Shown here piece by piece: positions 1-10,825 of a stretch of 64,000 nt of DNA. The position numbers and the translations under genes were made by a program. Source of the stretch: Cladobotryum mycophilum (taxonomy: Eukaryota > Ascomycota > Sordariomycetes > Hypocreales > Hypocreaceae). Numbering within the stretch: the first letter of the stretch is position 1; each line of letters starts with the position of its first letter. The DNA is taken from the NCBI GenBank assembly GCA_036429605.1, contig CM071590.1:4216001-4280000 (forward strand), in the 5' to 3' direction. The notes beneath the pieces were generated by a model. It was given only the letters and a program-made list of their open reading frames with translations, had not been told where the DNA came from and ran no database searches.

Positions 1-375
1 CGTCACTTTACGATGGACGGCGCAGCAACCGCAGCCCTGCATCCGCAACTCTCCCGACTCACGTTGCCGCTTGCGAGGGATTTCCTTTGCTCAACCAACA
101 CCTCCAGCAGCATGATCGTGCGAGGCGCCACCTAACAAACCATTTGCATCATCGATTCTTCTTGGGATTCAGCCGATTGAGCCACTGTCGCAAACCCGGA
201 GCTCAGTCTCCGTCTGCTTACTTACTTACCTCTCTCACCTACGTCGCTCACCTACGCCCACTCCCCCCTCAATATTTCGTACCCGAGCTCGAATATTCGC
301 CAAACTGCGATATACAACATACAGAAAAAAAAACAAATTTCAACGATAGTGCATAGACTATAGACCCCATCTACA
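1..375. promoter_or_regulatory. Upstream region of the first gene
   Basis: No gene is seen here. The stretch just before the start codon at 376 is rich in C, T and A (around 220-370), as is common in fungal leaders. It probably holds the 5' UTR and core promoter of the small gene at 376-903. No specific binding site can be supported. Confidence 0.35.
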
Positions 376-903
376 ATGGGCAATATCTGCGGAAAAACAG
401 AAGATCCAGATCCCTTCTCCCAACCTGGCCGAGTCCTCGGTTCAGCCCCTCCCCCAGGTCCCAAGACTGCTCCCGTCCCCAAGAAAGTCGGTGGACCACC
501 TCGAACACTGGGAGGCGGCGCCGCAGTGGGAGGTGCAAGCAATCCGGGCGAGGCACGAAGCAAAGCCGCCCAGGCAGCCGAGGCAAGTTCCTGTTCCTGT
601 TCCAAATCCCAACCCCGGACTTTTGTTGTTGTTCCCCCCTCCCAACACCAAACTTATCCACGATGGGTCTGCTAGGCGGAGCACTTGAGAGACATTAACT
701 TTAGTGGTAGCAGTCAAAAGCTCCTCGGCTAATCGTAAATGCGATAGGCAAGGGCTAAAGCGGCGAGTCAAGGTGGCAAACTGCAGGCGCAACTATCCGC
801 CCAGAAGAAACAGACGAGAACCAACACGCTGGCTGAGGCTAGCGGCCAAGAAGTTCGAGCTCGAGATGCTGACGAGGCTGCCAAGGTTCGTAACTGGGAC
901 TGA
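376..903 (+). CDS. Small N-myristoylation-type protein with a GC-AG intron
   Basis: Two exons, 376-582 and 748-903, give a protein of 120 residues. It starts MGNICGK, a good N-myristoylation signal (Gly2) with a nearby Cys for palmitoylation, so membrane attachment is inferred. The middle is rich in Pro and Gly; the C-terminal half is charged and helical (repeated Ala/Glu/Lys/Gln) and ends RNWD. The intron at 583-747 has the donor GCAAGT instead of GT, a likely branch site CTAAT near 729-733 and the acceptor ATAG. Splicing there keeps the frame and joins two Ala-rich stretches smoothly. Without splicing, frame 1 stops at 673-675. I know similar short proteins from other Sordariomycetes only as uncharacterised. 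Function is unknown. Confidence 0.72.
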
Positions 904-2209
904 TCGAGACCCCAGGACCCACAGACGCTTGGAAATACGAGATCCCCGAGTCTCAATTCCAAACCCAACGAGTGGCATATTCTATGATCGCATGACTTTT
1001 TGAAATTACGCCTACAAGTTGTCCGAGACTTGTTCGAAACAGTTGGAAAGAGAGTATCCGTAAGCGAACGCTGTTTTTTGTTTGTTCCTACGTTTCATCG
1101 TACTTTGGCGGGGAGTTATTACGGTTAACGAATGTGACGGCTTTTTTCTTTAACTATTTTCCATCTCTTCAACGTCTACGTTTTTTCGACTATATGAAAC
1201 GCCAAATATTGAGAATTCTTGAAAGTTATCACACCTGGACAACATGACATGAACACGTTACTTGGGTTTGGAGTGGTGAACCGGGGGGGAGCATTATGCA
1301 AGGGTCATCTATTCTCTGCTCCCCTTTGTCCCCCTTATTTACGATGTGTTTATTTTTTCAAAGCAATTTGCATTGGCCAATGAGGATGATCCGGAACACC
1401 CTCCGAAACGCCGTCGATGAGCCTTTTCACTCGGGCGTTTAGAGTACTCACTACTCGAACTGGGAAGAGAGTTGTAGAGAGAAAGAGAAAGAAAAAGAGC
1501 TCGTGATATTCTATTATCGGAGCTATGGCGTAGATTCGGATGAGGCGATGAACATGTATATTGGCGCTGAATTTAGAGTTAAATGAGATGCGATATCATA
1601 TGAAGTTCCCTCTTGACACATGGCTTGTTCGGAGAAAACCCAGAAAGCTAGTTCATTCATCACACGATGCGGCATCACAGCTTGACCAAGTATTTCCATG
1701 TCTTCACGCCAAAAAAACCACTTACACGGAAACAATACCGATATCAGCTCTAGTCTCTTTTTTGGCTCTCACGTATCATTGACGTCAATGCTAACCCATT
1801 ACTCCTTTTGAAAACTTAGAACAACGTTATCTGTTCTAAAGCTTGCCCCCCTGTGTACATGCCCTTCTTCTCTCTCCCCCGTCTCATTTCTACCAGGCAC
1901 AAATCCACAAGAACTTAACCTTGAAACGTTAAAAACAAGTTTTTTCTTCTCCCTCAGCCTCATCGGGTCCAAAAAAGTAACATTAACAGATAACACACGC
2001 CCCCTCCAAAAAAAAACACCCTCCCAAGAGGCTTAAACCTGCCCTGTCCAGCGCCGTATGAACATCATTTCCCCACGAGAAAGAAAAAGAAAAAAGCTTT
2101 CAGTAGTTAAACAAGTGCTGCAATAAGAATAAGAAGGAAAAGAGGAAAAGGGGAAACAAAAAATAATATCTTCAGGGGACATAATGTTCCGGCTTTGATA
2201 GCACCGTTA
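904..2209. other. Intergenic region with coding-looking fragments near 897-1420
   Basis: No complete gene can be modelled. Coding-looking pieces occur on the + strand: 897-984, then 994-1059 in another frame (ending at a GTAAGC donor at 1060), then 1364-1420 in matching phase with a Lys/Arg-rich end (PPKRRR, stop at 1418-1420). They could be the end of a small gene or a relic. The rest is A/T- and CT-rich and holds the 3' side of PRP5. Confidence 0.3.
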
Positions 2210-5200
2210 TTAGGTAATCGTATATCGCCCACTCGCGGGAGCTCTGTTGTCCGCATCCGCCGCAGCAATGGTGCCCTCCCTCAGTAGCCTGGTCATCTCG
2301 TTCAGGGCGCTTGAAACAACAAGCTCCGTGTCACCCTCAATGAGGATATACAGTTTTGGCTCTGCTCCTGCTGGCACTTCCTTGCCGGGTGGGTAGAAAC
2401 TTCCCTTGGTTGTGATAGACGTACCAGTAGCCTCCAGAATCTTGGCCACGTTAGTGCGATTCGTGACGGCCCATCGAGCCTTTTGTGGGAAGTCATTGAT
2501 TTCCAGTGTGGCATGGAACGCGCCAGCGTCAGGGCCCTTGTTGTCGATGGGTTGGCCAGACCGGAGCTGACCTGCCTTGCCCAAACGGCTATTGATGGCA
2601 CTGACAGCCGAACTGACCTTATCGAGAGGATCTTTGGTCTTGTCGCCGACGGAAACGGTGGCCGTGACAACGGGTACGGAAGGCTTAACTTCGGTTTCCG
2701 CCTTTGCTGTTTCGCGGGACTGGATGGTCGATGCGGCCGCCCGGATAGCAGTAAGTGTCTTCTCCACCGTCTTGTCGTCCTCTTCCTTCTTGTCCTCCTT
2801 GAAGTCTTCCTCCTCACCCTCGGCCTTGTGCGTCTTGCGTTCTCTAAGCCGAGCGGCTTCACGTTCTTGGTCTAGGCGGTCGAGACCCTTACCACCAAAG
2901 CCGGATGTGTCCTTTGCCTTGCCGGATTTGACCTTTTCCTTGTGGGCTTTCCTCATCTCATTAAGACGCTCTGGAATAGGCTGCCCGCTCTGCTCCAATG
3001 CCTTGGCAATGCCCGGCGCGCAGTTCTCTTGTTCAGGGGTGATAAAAGTAACTGCTGTTCCTGTATTGCCGGCACGACCGGTTCGACCGGCACGATGAAC
3101 GTAGTCTTCCAGATGGTTGGGGGCATCGTAGTTGACAACAAGTTTGAGCTGCTTGACATCCAAGCCACGTGCGGCGACCGATGTCGCAACCAGAATTGGG
3201 ATCACGCCCTTCTTAAAATCCGATATGGTAGAATCTCGATCAACCTGATCTTTGCCTCCGTGAATGGACATGCATGGGTAGCCTTTCAACATCAACTGCT
3301 TAAGAATCTCGTCGGCCTTTTCTTGACGCTCGACAAAAATCAAGGATCGAGCGTCCTCGTCCTTGTCGTATAATTCACCAAGAAGCTCAAGAATGCGCAG
3401 GAACTTGGAGCTCTCGTCTCGAATCTCGACAATCTGCTCAATCTCCTTGGCGACCACACTGCGACCACCAACCGTAATCTCAACAGGGCTCTTGAGAACC
3501 TTCTTGGTCAATGAGTCGATGAGACGCGGCATGGTGGCGGAGAAAAGAATGGTCTGCTTGTCCGGCCGCATGTTGGCAAAGATCTTCATGACCTGAGGCT
3601 CGAAACCCATGTCGAACATTCGATCGGCTTCATCCAGCACCACGTAGGTCACTCGTCGGAGGTTTGTAACTCGTCCCTGGTTCGCTGCCAGCAAGTCAAT
3701 CATGCGCCCAGGTGTGCAGACAATAATCTCAGCGCCACGCTTCAACTCTGCAATTTGATCTCTGATGGGCGCACCACCGTAGGCACAGACAGCACGTAGA
3801 TTCATCATCTTCAAGAATGGCTTGCAATCTCTGTGGATTTGCGTAGCCAGCTCTCGTGTCGGCGTCATGATGAGACCAATGGGGCCATCCGTATCCTTAA
3901 GGGGTGACTGATCCTTGATATGCCGAAACATGGGAAGCAAGAACGCCATGGTCTTTCCGGAACCAGTCTTGGCCACGCCAACCACATCTCGCCCTGACAT
4001 CAAGGCCGGGAGCGCCTGCATCTGAATCGGTGTTGGCTTCTCAAAACCGAGGGTGCCAATGACATCCAGGGTCTGACGAGTGAGGCCGCACTGAGCCCAT
4101 TTTTGAACCGGTTTGGGTACGTCTTTGCCGTTGACCTTGATGCCGTCCAATTCTAGTCGCAGATCTGTTACGTCGGCCTCTGACAATTGGCTCAGCTCTG
4201 CTGGCTCAAACCAAAAGTTCTTTCGGATGGGCTCTAGTTCAATCTTTGTGTAGTCGACTGTGGGTATATCCTTCTTCTTGCGTTTATTCGCCATGGCCAG
4301 CAGAGAATCGGTGCCTCCGCCCTCTTGCTTCTCAAATGCAAAATCATCATCACTGAAATAGGCTTCGGGCTCCTGCTTCTTCTTGACTGCGGGTAATTTC
4401 TTGGCAGGGTTCTTCCTCTCGGTATGTTCTAGACCAACCATGAAGGCATCGAGGGCATCAACCTCATCACCATTCTCATCCAGTTCCATCTCTTCTGCGG
4501 GGGCCTCTTTGATGGGCTCGACATCGACGGCGTGATTACCATTTGTCTCGGGTACAGGCTGAGGAGGTTCGGGCTCATTGGGTTCAGCATCCTCCATCGG
4601 CTGATCCGCTTGGTTCTCGGCCTGCATCCGCCTTTCATGGGCGGCACGGGCAGCCGCAGCTGCCTCTTCCTCGTTTTCTGCAAAGTTGTCACCATCAGAC
4701 TCGTCGTCCTCGTCTTGGTCAGCATAAGGAGTGTCATCAGCCTCTATCGGAAGTGTAGGTAGCTTGGTGAGCTTTCGCTTCGTGACGACCTCCTCATCAA
4801 GGTCAAGTTTGCGCTTGTTGGGCAACTTATCGCTGTCATGGGCCTTGCCGAAGCCAAAGGCACTGGTCTTTGTGCGATTCGCAGGCAATGCCGATGCTTC
4901 GTGGCTGTTAGTGACACCATGCTCCCCAGCGGGAGGACCAGGAAGCTTACCGGTGGGTGTTTGTTTTACGGGCGCCGCCAACTTCTCCGGTTGAACATCT
5001 AGGGCTCCCAACACTGCCTTGGGGGGGTCATTTGATCGCAGAGCAGCAGATTTCTTAGCAATGGTCTTTGGATCAAACTTGCCGGCATATGGCTTCGCAG
5101 GAGATGCGCTTCCCGATTCAATAGGCGCGGGCGAGGCGGCAGACGAGATGATGGGCGAAGAGGTAGCTGTCGAGCCCTCCCTGGCTTTCTTATCCATCTC

Positions 5201-5986
5201 AGCTAAGATGTTCCTAGTTTGGCTGGCAGTTACCTCCTTTTGTTTCTGACTCTCAATCTCCTTCTTCTTCTTCCACGCCTCGAGTTTCGCAAGACGCTCT
5301 GCCTTCTTGTCGGCTTCAGACTGGGTAGCGCCGGGCTTCGTCTTGCTTGCCTTCAACGACAACGACACGTCGTTAGATACACCCCTCACAGAATCGCGAA
5401 ACATGGTACGAACCTCATCTGCTCCAGCTTTCCCACTGTCAGTAAGCGGGGTGCTCTGATTTCTGGTATCGTCGCGGTTGCTACGGGCATGAGAGTCAGC
5501 CGTATCTTCACGGCGGCCTCTAGCCCGATCGCGGGAATCATCTCGCCTTCTGTGGTCCCTATCGCCGTCTCGGCTGCGATTCCTCCTGCGTTCGGGTGAC
5601 CTCGGCCGATCCGCGGCGTATCTGTCTCGCGACCGACGTCTGTCCCTATCCCGGTGATCGCGCGGCCCTCCGCGGTAGTGGTCATCGTCTCGCCGATCTA
5701 CGTCTCTGCGGCGAAAATCGCGGTCGCGGCCGCCTCGATCCCGCTCTCGGTCTCTATATCGGTACTGCTTTTGTGTGATGAGGTCAGAATGCAGGCCTGG
5801 GGTTTGTTGTTGACGATGTTGTTGATGGCTCCTCACATCTGGACTGCGCGACCTAGACCGCCGACGAGCGTCCCTAGTGTCATCTCGACGGTCTCTGTCA
5901 CGCCTCTCATCATCTTTGCGGTGACGGCGCGAGCTGAAATGGCTGCCTGCAGGACTTGGTGAGCGCGAGTCTCTTGGCCGAGCCAT
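2210..5986 (-). CDS. PRP5: DEAD-box pre-mRNA-processing RNA helicase Prp5
   Basis: Intronless gene for 1258 residues. Prp5 is the ATP-dependent helicase that helps U2 snRNP bind the branch site and links U1 to SF3b in the prespliceosome; it acts in the nucleus. The N-terminal ~200 residues are an RS/RD/RE-rich tail. The helicase core shows the Q motif (PTPIQ), motif I GSGKT (~676), PTRELA, DEAD (~783), SAT in FSATMP, a motif V region ARGLDV and motif VI HRAGRTGRAG (~967). A KH-like C-terminal part follows. The acidic segment before the core holds DALDAFM (~510), at the place of the SF3b-binding DPLD motif of the family. The start is the first ATG (5984-5986), followed at once by SR-like sequence. 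It is divergent from an HCNGP-like gene 506 bp away. Confidence 0.95.
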   Translation of the reverse strand: MARPRDSRSPSPAGSHFSSRRHRKDDERRDRDRRDDTRDARRRSRSRSPDVRSHQQHRQQQTPGLHSDLITQKQYRYRDRERDRGGRDRDFRRRDVDRRDDDHYRGGPRDHRDRDRRRSRDRYAADRPRSPERRRNRSRDGDRDHRRRDDSRDRARGRREDTADSHARSNRDDTRNQSTPLTDSGKAGADEVRTMFRDSVRGVSNDVSLSLKASKTKPGATQSEADKKAERLAKLEAWKKKKEIESQKQKEVTASQTRNILAEMDKKAREGSTATSSPIISSAASPAPIESGSASPAKPYAGKFDPKTIAKKSAALRSNDPPKAVLGALDVQPEKLAAPVKQTPTGKLPGPPAGEHGVTNSHEASALPANRTKTSAFGFGKAHDSDKLPNKRKLDLDEEVVTKRKLTKLPTLPIEADDTPYADQDEDDESDGDNFAENEEEAAAAARAAHERRMQAENQADQPMEDAEPNEPEPPQPVPETNGNHAVDVEPIKEAPAEEMELDENGDEVDALDAFMVGLEHTERKNPAKKLPAVKKKQEPEAYFSDDDFAFEKQEGGGTDSLLAMANKRKKKDIPTVDYTKIELEPIRKNFWFEPAELSQLSEADVTDLRLELDGIKVNGKDVPKPVQKWAQCGLTRQTLDVIGTLGFEKPTPIQMQALPALMSGRDVVGVAKTGSGKTMAFLLPMFRHIKDQSPLKDTDGPIGLIMTPTRELATQIHRDCKPFLKMMNLRAVCAYGGAPIRDQIAELKRGAEIIVCTPGRMIDLLAANQGRVTNLRRVTYVVLDEADRMFDMGFEPQVMKIFANMRPDKQTILFSATMPRLIDSLTKKVLKSPVEITVGGRSVVAKEIEQIVEIRDESSKFLRILELLGELYDKDEDARSLIFVERQEKADEILKQLMLKGYPCMSIHGGKDQVDRDSTISDFKKGVIPILVATSVAARGLDVKQLKLVVNYDAPNHLEDYVHRAGRTGRAGNTGTAVTFITPEQENCAPGIAKALEQSGQPIPERLNEMRKAHKEKVKSGKAKDTSGFGGKGLDRLDQEREAARLRERKTHKAEGEEEDFKEDKKEEDDKTVEKTLTAIRAAASTIQSRETAKAETEVKPSVPVVTATVSVGDKTKDPLDKVSSAVSAINSRLGKAGQLRSGQPIDNKGPDAGAFHATLEINDFPQKARWAVTNRTNVAKILEATGTSITTKGSFYPPGKEVPAGAEPKLYILIEGDTELVVSSALNEMTRLLREGTIAAADADNRAPASGRYTIT

Positions 5987-6492
5987 TGTTGTGGTCTCGC
6001 AGGCTCAGCAAGACACTACGTTTGGTGAGTACTACTGTTTTTTTCCTCTTTCTTTCTTTCTTTCTCTTTCTTTCTTGTGATTGATGATGAAGCAAGGCTA
6101 TGGAGCGAGCCCAGTCGGTCGAGTCCAGGTTCGGGGTCAGGTTCGAATCGCAACGCCGTAGGTAGCAGGCCAATTCCTTCAGGCCTTATAAATCTTCTCA
6201 AAAATGAATCCCTCTAAACCGGCAGAGGAATGACTGATTCGACGATTGTGAAGCTGATGACGAAGAGGGGCGATTTTGCTATGCAGGTTGTTTCCCGAAC
6301 CTGATCCTGCAAAGCAAAGAAATCAAAGACGAGCCGAGATTTAGCCGGGCCAGATGAAATCGCGATGTAAAAGCGTGTGACGCTAAACCCATCTAGGTCT
6401 CAAGCAGTTCTTCAAACTCACCACAGTCAGTCAGTGAGCTTCGCAGCAACTTCAAACTTCATATTTTTTGTCGCGTATGCAATTCATTGATG
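5987..6492. promoter_or_regulatory. Shared divergent promoter of PRP5 and the HCNGP-like gene
   Basis: 506 bp separate the two start codons. On the + strand a long T/C tract (6041-6078) lies just upstream of PRP5, so it reads as purine-rich in the PRP5 leader. No TATA box or defined site can be supported. It is presumably a bidirectional promoter. Confidence 0.45.
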
Positions 6493-7479
6493 ATGGGGCT
6501 CGTTAGCTATGCGAGCAGTGATGAAGAGAGCGATGATGAGAGGCCTCTGGTGAAGAATGAAAAAATTGAAAAGGTATGTATATTTATACGTCTCCAAGGG
6601 GCGGGTGATGAAGAGTCATTGGACTAACAAGATGGGATGTAATAGGTGAAGGCACAGGCAACAGCAGAGCCACCTGCTGAGGCTAAAAAGGATGGTGAGT
6701 GAGCATGAAATTTTACCATTATTTTCTTTCTTTCTTTTCTATTCTTTTCGTAAAAGAGTGCAAGCTGATATGAAACAGGATCCAAAGAAGAAGCTGCATC
6801 GAAACAGCAAAATGAGTCAAGACCAGAAGAACCAGCCGTGCTCATCGGCCCCGTCACTCAAAGCGCCGTACCCCTAGGTCCATCCCTCCCACCCATGGAC
6901 GCCCCCATCACCACCATCACCACCATCACCACCACCACCACCGCCGCCGCCACTACACAAGACGATGACGGCGGAGCAGACGCACCACAGGAACCGCAAT
7001 CGCCCTACTCCGCCAACCGCGCTCTCATCCATGACCTCACCCTACCCCCGTCCCCAACCTGGACATCCCGCCCTCGCCACCGGGCTCACCACCCCCGGCG
7101 CCAACAAAAAGTTCGAGCAGTTCCTCGAGCTCAAGAAGAGAGGCACGCACTTCAACGCCAAGCTGGAGCAGTCCGCGGCGCTCAAGAACCCCAGCCTGAT
7201 GGACAAGCTGCTGGCCTTTGTGGACGTCGACGAGGCGAGCCAGTACGAGACGACGCTGCCGTCCGATCTCTGGGACCCAAAGGCGTTTCCGGATTGGGCG
7301 TTTAGGGACAGACTCAAGAAGACCAGGGAGAAGATGGTTAAAGAAAAGGAGGCCGAAAAGGCAAGCGGAGGCCGGAGCTCGGTTGATTTTGCTCCATCCG
7401 CAAATCTATCGAGTGGGAATACGGTTCTTACAGGGGGTTGGCCAACAGAGGCGAGAAGCGCAAAAGCGGGTGGAAATAA
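6493..7479 (+). CDS. HCNGP-like (SAP30-binding protein family) nuclear protein, three apparent frame breaks
   Basis: Exons are 6493-6573, 6646-6694 and 6779-7479, with canonical GT-AG introns. The start MGLVSYASSDEESDDE is typical of the family. The HCNGP domain lies in exon 3: KKFEQFLELKKRGTHFN, then KNPSLMDKLLAFV, then a short Tyr-Glu-Thr-Thr-Leu-Pro segment and LWDP. Family members are nuclear proteins tied to transcription repression and pre-mRNA processing. The reading frame changes three times, at C runs 7045-7049 and 7092-7096 and at a G run 7433-7437. One added base in each gives one frame of about 277 residues ending KRKSGWK at 7477-7479. As given, the N-terminal frame would run out at 7305 and the domain frame would stop at 7486. 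This looks like a sequence error, but decay cannot be excluded. Confidence 0.8.
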
Positions 7480-7948
7480 TTATTAGCGACTGCGTAAGCT
7501 TGTATGCATGGGGAATTATACTCAGAGAGACCCCCCAAACAATTGGATAGTAATGTATATCATGAGAATAAGATATCATCAATACTTCACAGGTTACCAG
7601 GTGAATACTCAGATTGCGTTCAACATTACGTTTTCATTCATAGCCGCAAGCGGCCTATAGTAGTACTAAGAATTGCGCACCGAGGTATCATGAATCAGAA
7701 TGGCGCCCACGACTAGACTGGAGCTCGTGTCTCATCCCAGAAACAGCACCGAAAAAAACAACATAAGAATGATACACGCCCACGGAGCCTGTACAATAAT
7801 GCATCGTTTCCAAAAGCATCTGCTCCGTGACCAAGACATAACAACAAAAAACAAAACACAATCCACCATCATATCCCAAAGCCATTAAATCAGTAACATC
7901 ATACACCGCGTCGAGCGGTTTCATTTTCCACGCCGCGCTATAATACGC
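7480..7948. other. Convergent 3' region
   Basis: About 470 bp between the ends of the HCNGP-like gene and the DUF3712-type gene on the opposite strand. It is A/T-rich and should hold both 3' UTRs and polyadenylation sites. No gene or repeat is seen. Confidence 0.4.
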
Positions 7949-9104
7949 TTAGCTTGTCGGGCAAGAAATAGTCGTGTTGAGGGACTGCTTGATGATGTTA
8001 CGAATGTCCATGGGGACAACCTGCTTGGCGCTGCCGAGAGCTGCCTGGTAGTAGTTGAGCCCCTGACCGTTGTTGCTAACAGCAGTGCCCGCCAGAGTGA
8101 CAGGAACATTCTCGCTGTTGCAGTACTTGGAGCTGGAAGCAATGGTGTAGACCTTGACCTGATCAAGGTTGGCAGTGACAGGGTAGGAGTTGATACCAGG
8201 GCGGACGATGAGTTCGTTGATCCAGAGAGTACCGATGGGAGTACCGTCGATGCTGTTGGCAAATGTAGTGTTGCCCTGTAAGACGCAATTTGTTAGCCGG
8301 GGATGACTTGGCAGCAAAAGGGAGAAAGAAGCATATCAACTTACAATATCGAGGGTGAAGTAAGAGGGGTTGGGGATGTGGGAAACGGCCTTGAAGTTGG
8401 CGCCGTTGACGGGCTTGATCAAAATTTCGCCCTCGGTGACGGTAGTGCCCTTGAAGGCATTCAGGCCCTTCATCTCAATGGTCTTCTTGAAGGTGACATC
8501 GTACTTGCGGTCGAGACCAGAAGGCTGAACCTTGGTCTTGCCCTCAATGGTGACCTTGAGAGTCTCGTTGTTGAAGAACCAGACGTTGAAGCGGTTGAAG
8601 GAGTCGTGATCGGGAATGGTGACCTCCTCGGAGATGTTGACAATCTGGTGCTTGTTGGCGTTGGTGGCGGGGAAGTTGATGTTCAGGAAGGGCTTCTTGT
8701 CGCCAGCATCGGTGAGGTACATGACACCCAGGAAAGGGTCGATGTTGGCCTTGATCTTGCCGTCGGTGGAGATGGTAGAGTTGATTTCCAGTTTGAATGT
8801 GTCAGGGGTGGTGAAGAGCATGTTGACGCCCTGGACCTCGAGCTTGGCCTCGTTGACCTTTTTCTGGGCAATGTTGGGTACACCGACGAAGATGCTGAAA
8901 GGGTTGTCAGTATTAAATCGGGGGATTATTGTTAGGATGTTTGTTTTCAACTTACATCAAGCAGACAACCAGGACAATAACGCAAATCAAGGCGAGCAAG
9001 AAAGCCCACCAGAAGCGCTTAAGAACACCGATGCAGCCTCGCTTCTGAGACCTGACCTCATAGGCACCGTTCTCGGTCTGAGTAACCTCTTGCTTGTCAG
9101 ACAT
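7949..9104 (-). CDS. Membrane-anchored DUF3712/LEA2-like protein
   Basis: Three exons, 9104-8956, 8894-8345 and 8275-7949, with introns of 61 and 69 nt, give 341 residues. Residues ~1-28 are polar and charged and start MSDKQEV. They are followed by one hydrophobic segment (FWWAFLLALICVIVLVVCL, ~30-50) that should anchor the protein with a large C-terminal part outside the cytosol. That part is a beta-rich DUF3712/LEA2-type fold: repeated short strands, Asn-rich segments and sequons such as NTT and NET, ending TTISCPTS. Fungal members form a large family found in the vacuole or at the cell surface; no enzymatic role is known. The first splice joins inside the membrane segment (CLI-IFVGVP), which supports the model. 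The nearest upstream gene is more than 6 kb away. Confidence 0.82.
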
Positions 9105-10790
9105 TTTGAAGAAATGTGTGATAATTCGTCTCTGTTTTTTTTTTATCGGTGTAATCGACTTGAAGAGTTGGGTTGGATGTTTTAGATGAGATGAGCTTTT
9201 TGGCTTCTTATATACCACGGAAGGAGGAGAGGAGAGAAGAAAATAGACAAAAAGAGCCCGTCTCGGTCGTAAAAAAAAATTGAAAATCAAAACTCAGATA
9301 CACATAAAGTTTATTGTCGTCAAAAGAAACAAAAAAACAAGCTTGCGATCGATCAGTCGGTGGGGACTGAAGATAAGCTGCGTATGGGGGGTATGCGGCG
9401 CAAGCAAAGCCTCTTCCAACAACGATGATGATAGAGAAGAGAAGAGAAGAGCAGGGTCAGGAAGTCGAGATGAGATTTGGAGATCGCGATGTTTAAGTAT
9501 AGAGACGGCAAGGCGGCTTGCGCGAGACATGGGATGGGATAATAACTTGTACAAGTACCAACTGGAGACCTTTTTTTCTCTAGTACCAAGAGAGAAACAA
9601 GAGAGAGAGAGCAGGGGCCAGGTTTCCAGACCCAGTTTGTCTGTCCCATTCGCATTAGCATTGACATTGACACGCCTCTAGCCTAGCTTCCTTTTCCCTT
9701 CCCATTTGCCTTTGCAGCAGCAGAGCAGCAGAGAAGCAGCAAGCAAGTCTCGAGTCGCAGTAGTAGTCGCAGTAGCCGTAGCCGTGGCCTCGTAGCCGTA
9801 GCCGTAGTAGCAGCAGACGCAGCGCAGCGTTACTAGCGCAAGCTCAAACTCCTCGGTGATCCCTCCCCACCATTCCTCTTTGATGCGCTTACACCAACAA
9901 CACCATCACGCCCCCCTCGATTTCTACTAGGAACCCCCTGGTTAGCGACCCATATCAATTTCATCATTTTAGTCGCGTTGCATTTTGTACCTGATTGTAT
10001 CGTTGCACCCGGACGCTGCAGAGCAAGACATGCTGTAACAAAACAATAGCCATGGCAGAAATGCCAGTATCATCATCCTTGGGCTCAAAGTAACCTCCAA
10101 TATGCCGATCGTATAGAGAGTAGGTACTTACTAGGTAGGTAGGTAGCAACACAAGAAAAAAACTTTGATGCAAACTGTGACAGCATCAACTCTCTCAAGG
10201 TTCACAGAGGCCTCGTTTTTTTCTTCTTCTTTTTTCCCTTTGCTCTCAGCCCTCGTGTTGCCTCCCCTCCACCCTTTCGTCACCTCACCTAGCAGTTGGC
10301 TTTTCCTCCACCACCACCATCAACACTCTTTTCGCTTTGTTAGCTCCGGTTCAGGTGGCCCAGTCAAGATTCAGCATCCCCACCTCCACCCCAGAGAAAA
10401 AAATTCAAAATGGCTCGTTGGGGAGAGAGGGAGGCTTGCAGAGATTTGCGTCCAGACAGAGCCACAATTCCGGGACGAAACAAGTATAGTCGACGCGGGG
10501 AGGGCAACCGGACTATGCCAGTCATGGCAGTACACCGAGCAACCTAGGCCATCCGGTGCCACCAGGTATCCAATGTGATCCTAGTTCGAAATCCCAGCCA
10601 AATCCTAGTTTTGCCATGCTGGAATATCTTTCCCTCTCTCTCTCCCCGCAACGGGGCAAAACTTTTAGCTGCTGCAGCTTGCCGGGGTTTTTGTGGGGAT
10701 GGCCTCGAGTCCTTCATGGGTCGGTTAGGTAGGTTTTCCCTGTTCCCTCACCCGCTACTGGACGGAGGACCCATGCATTAACCCATGTTG

Positions 10791-10794
<4 letters not shown>

Positions 10795-10822
<28 letters not shown>
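10795..10822. repeat. (CT)n microsatellite
   Basis: About 14 perfect dinucleotide units seen directly, in gene-free DNA. Confidence 0.95.
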
Positions 10823-10825
<3 letters not shown>

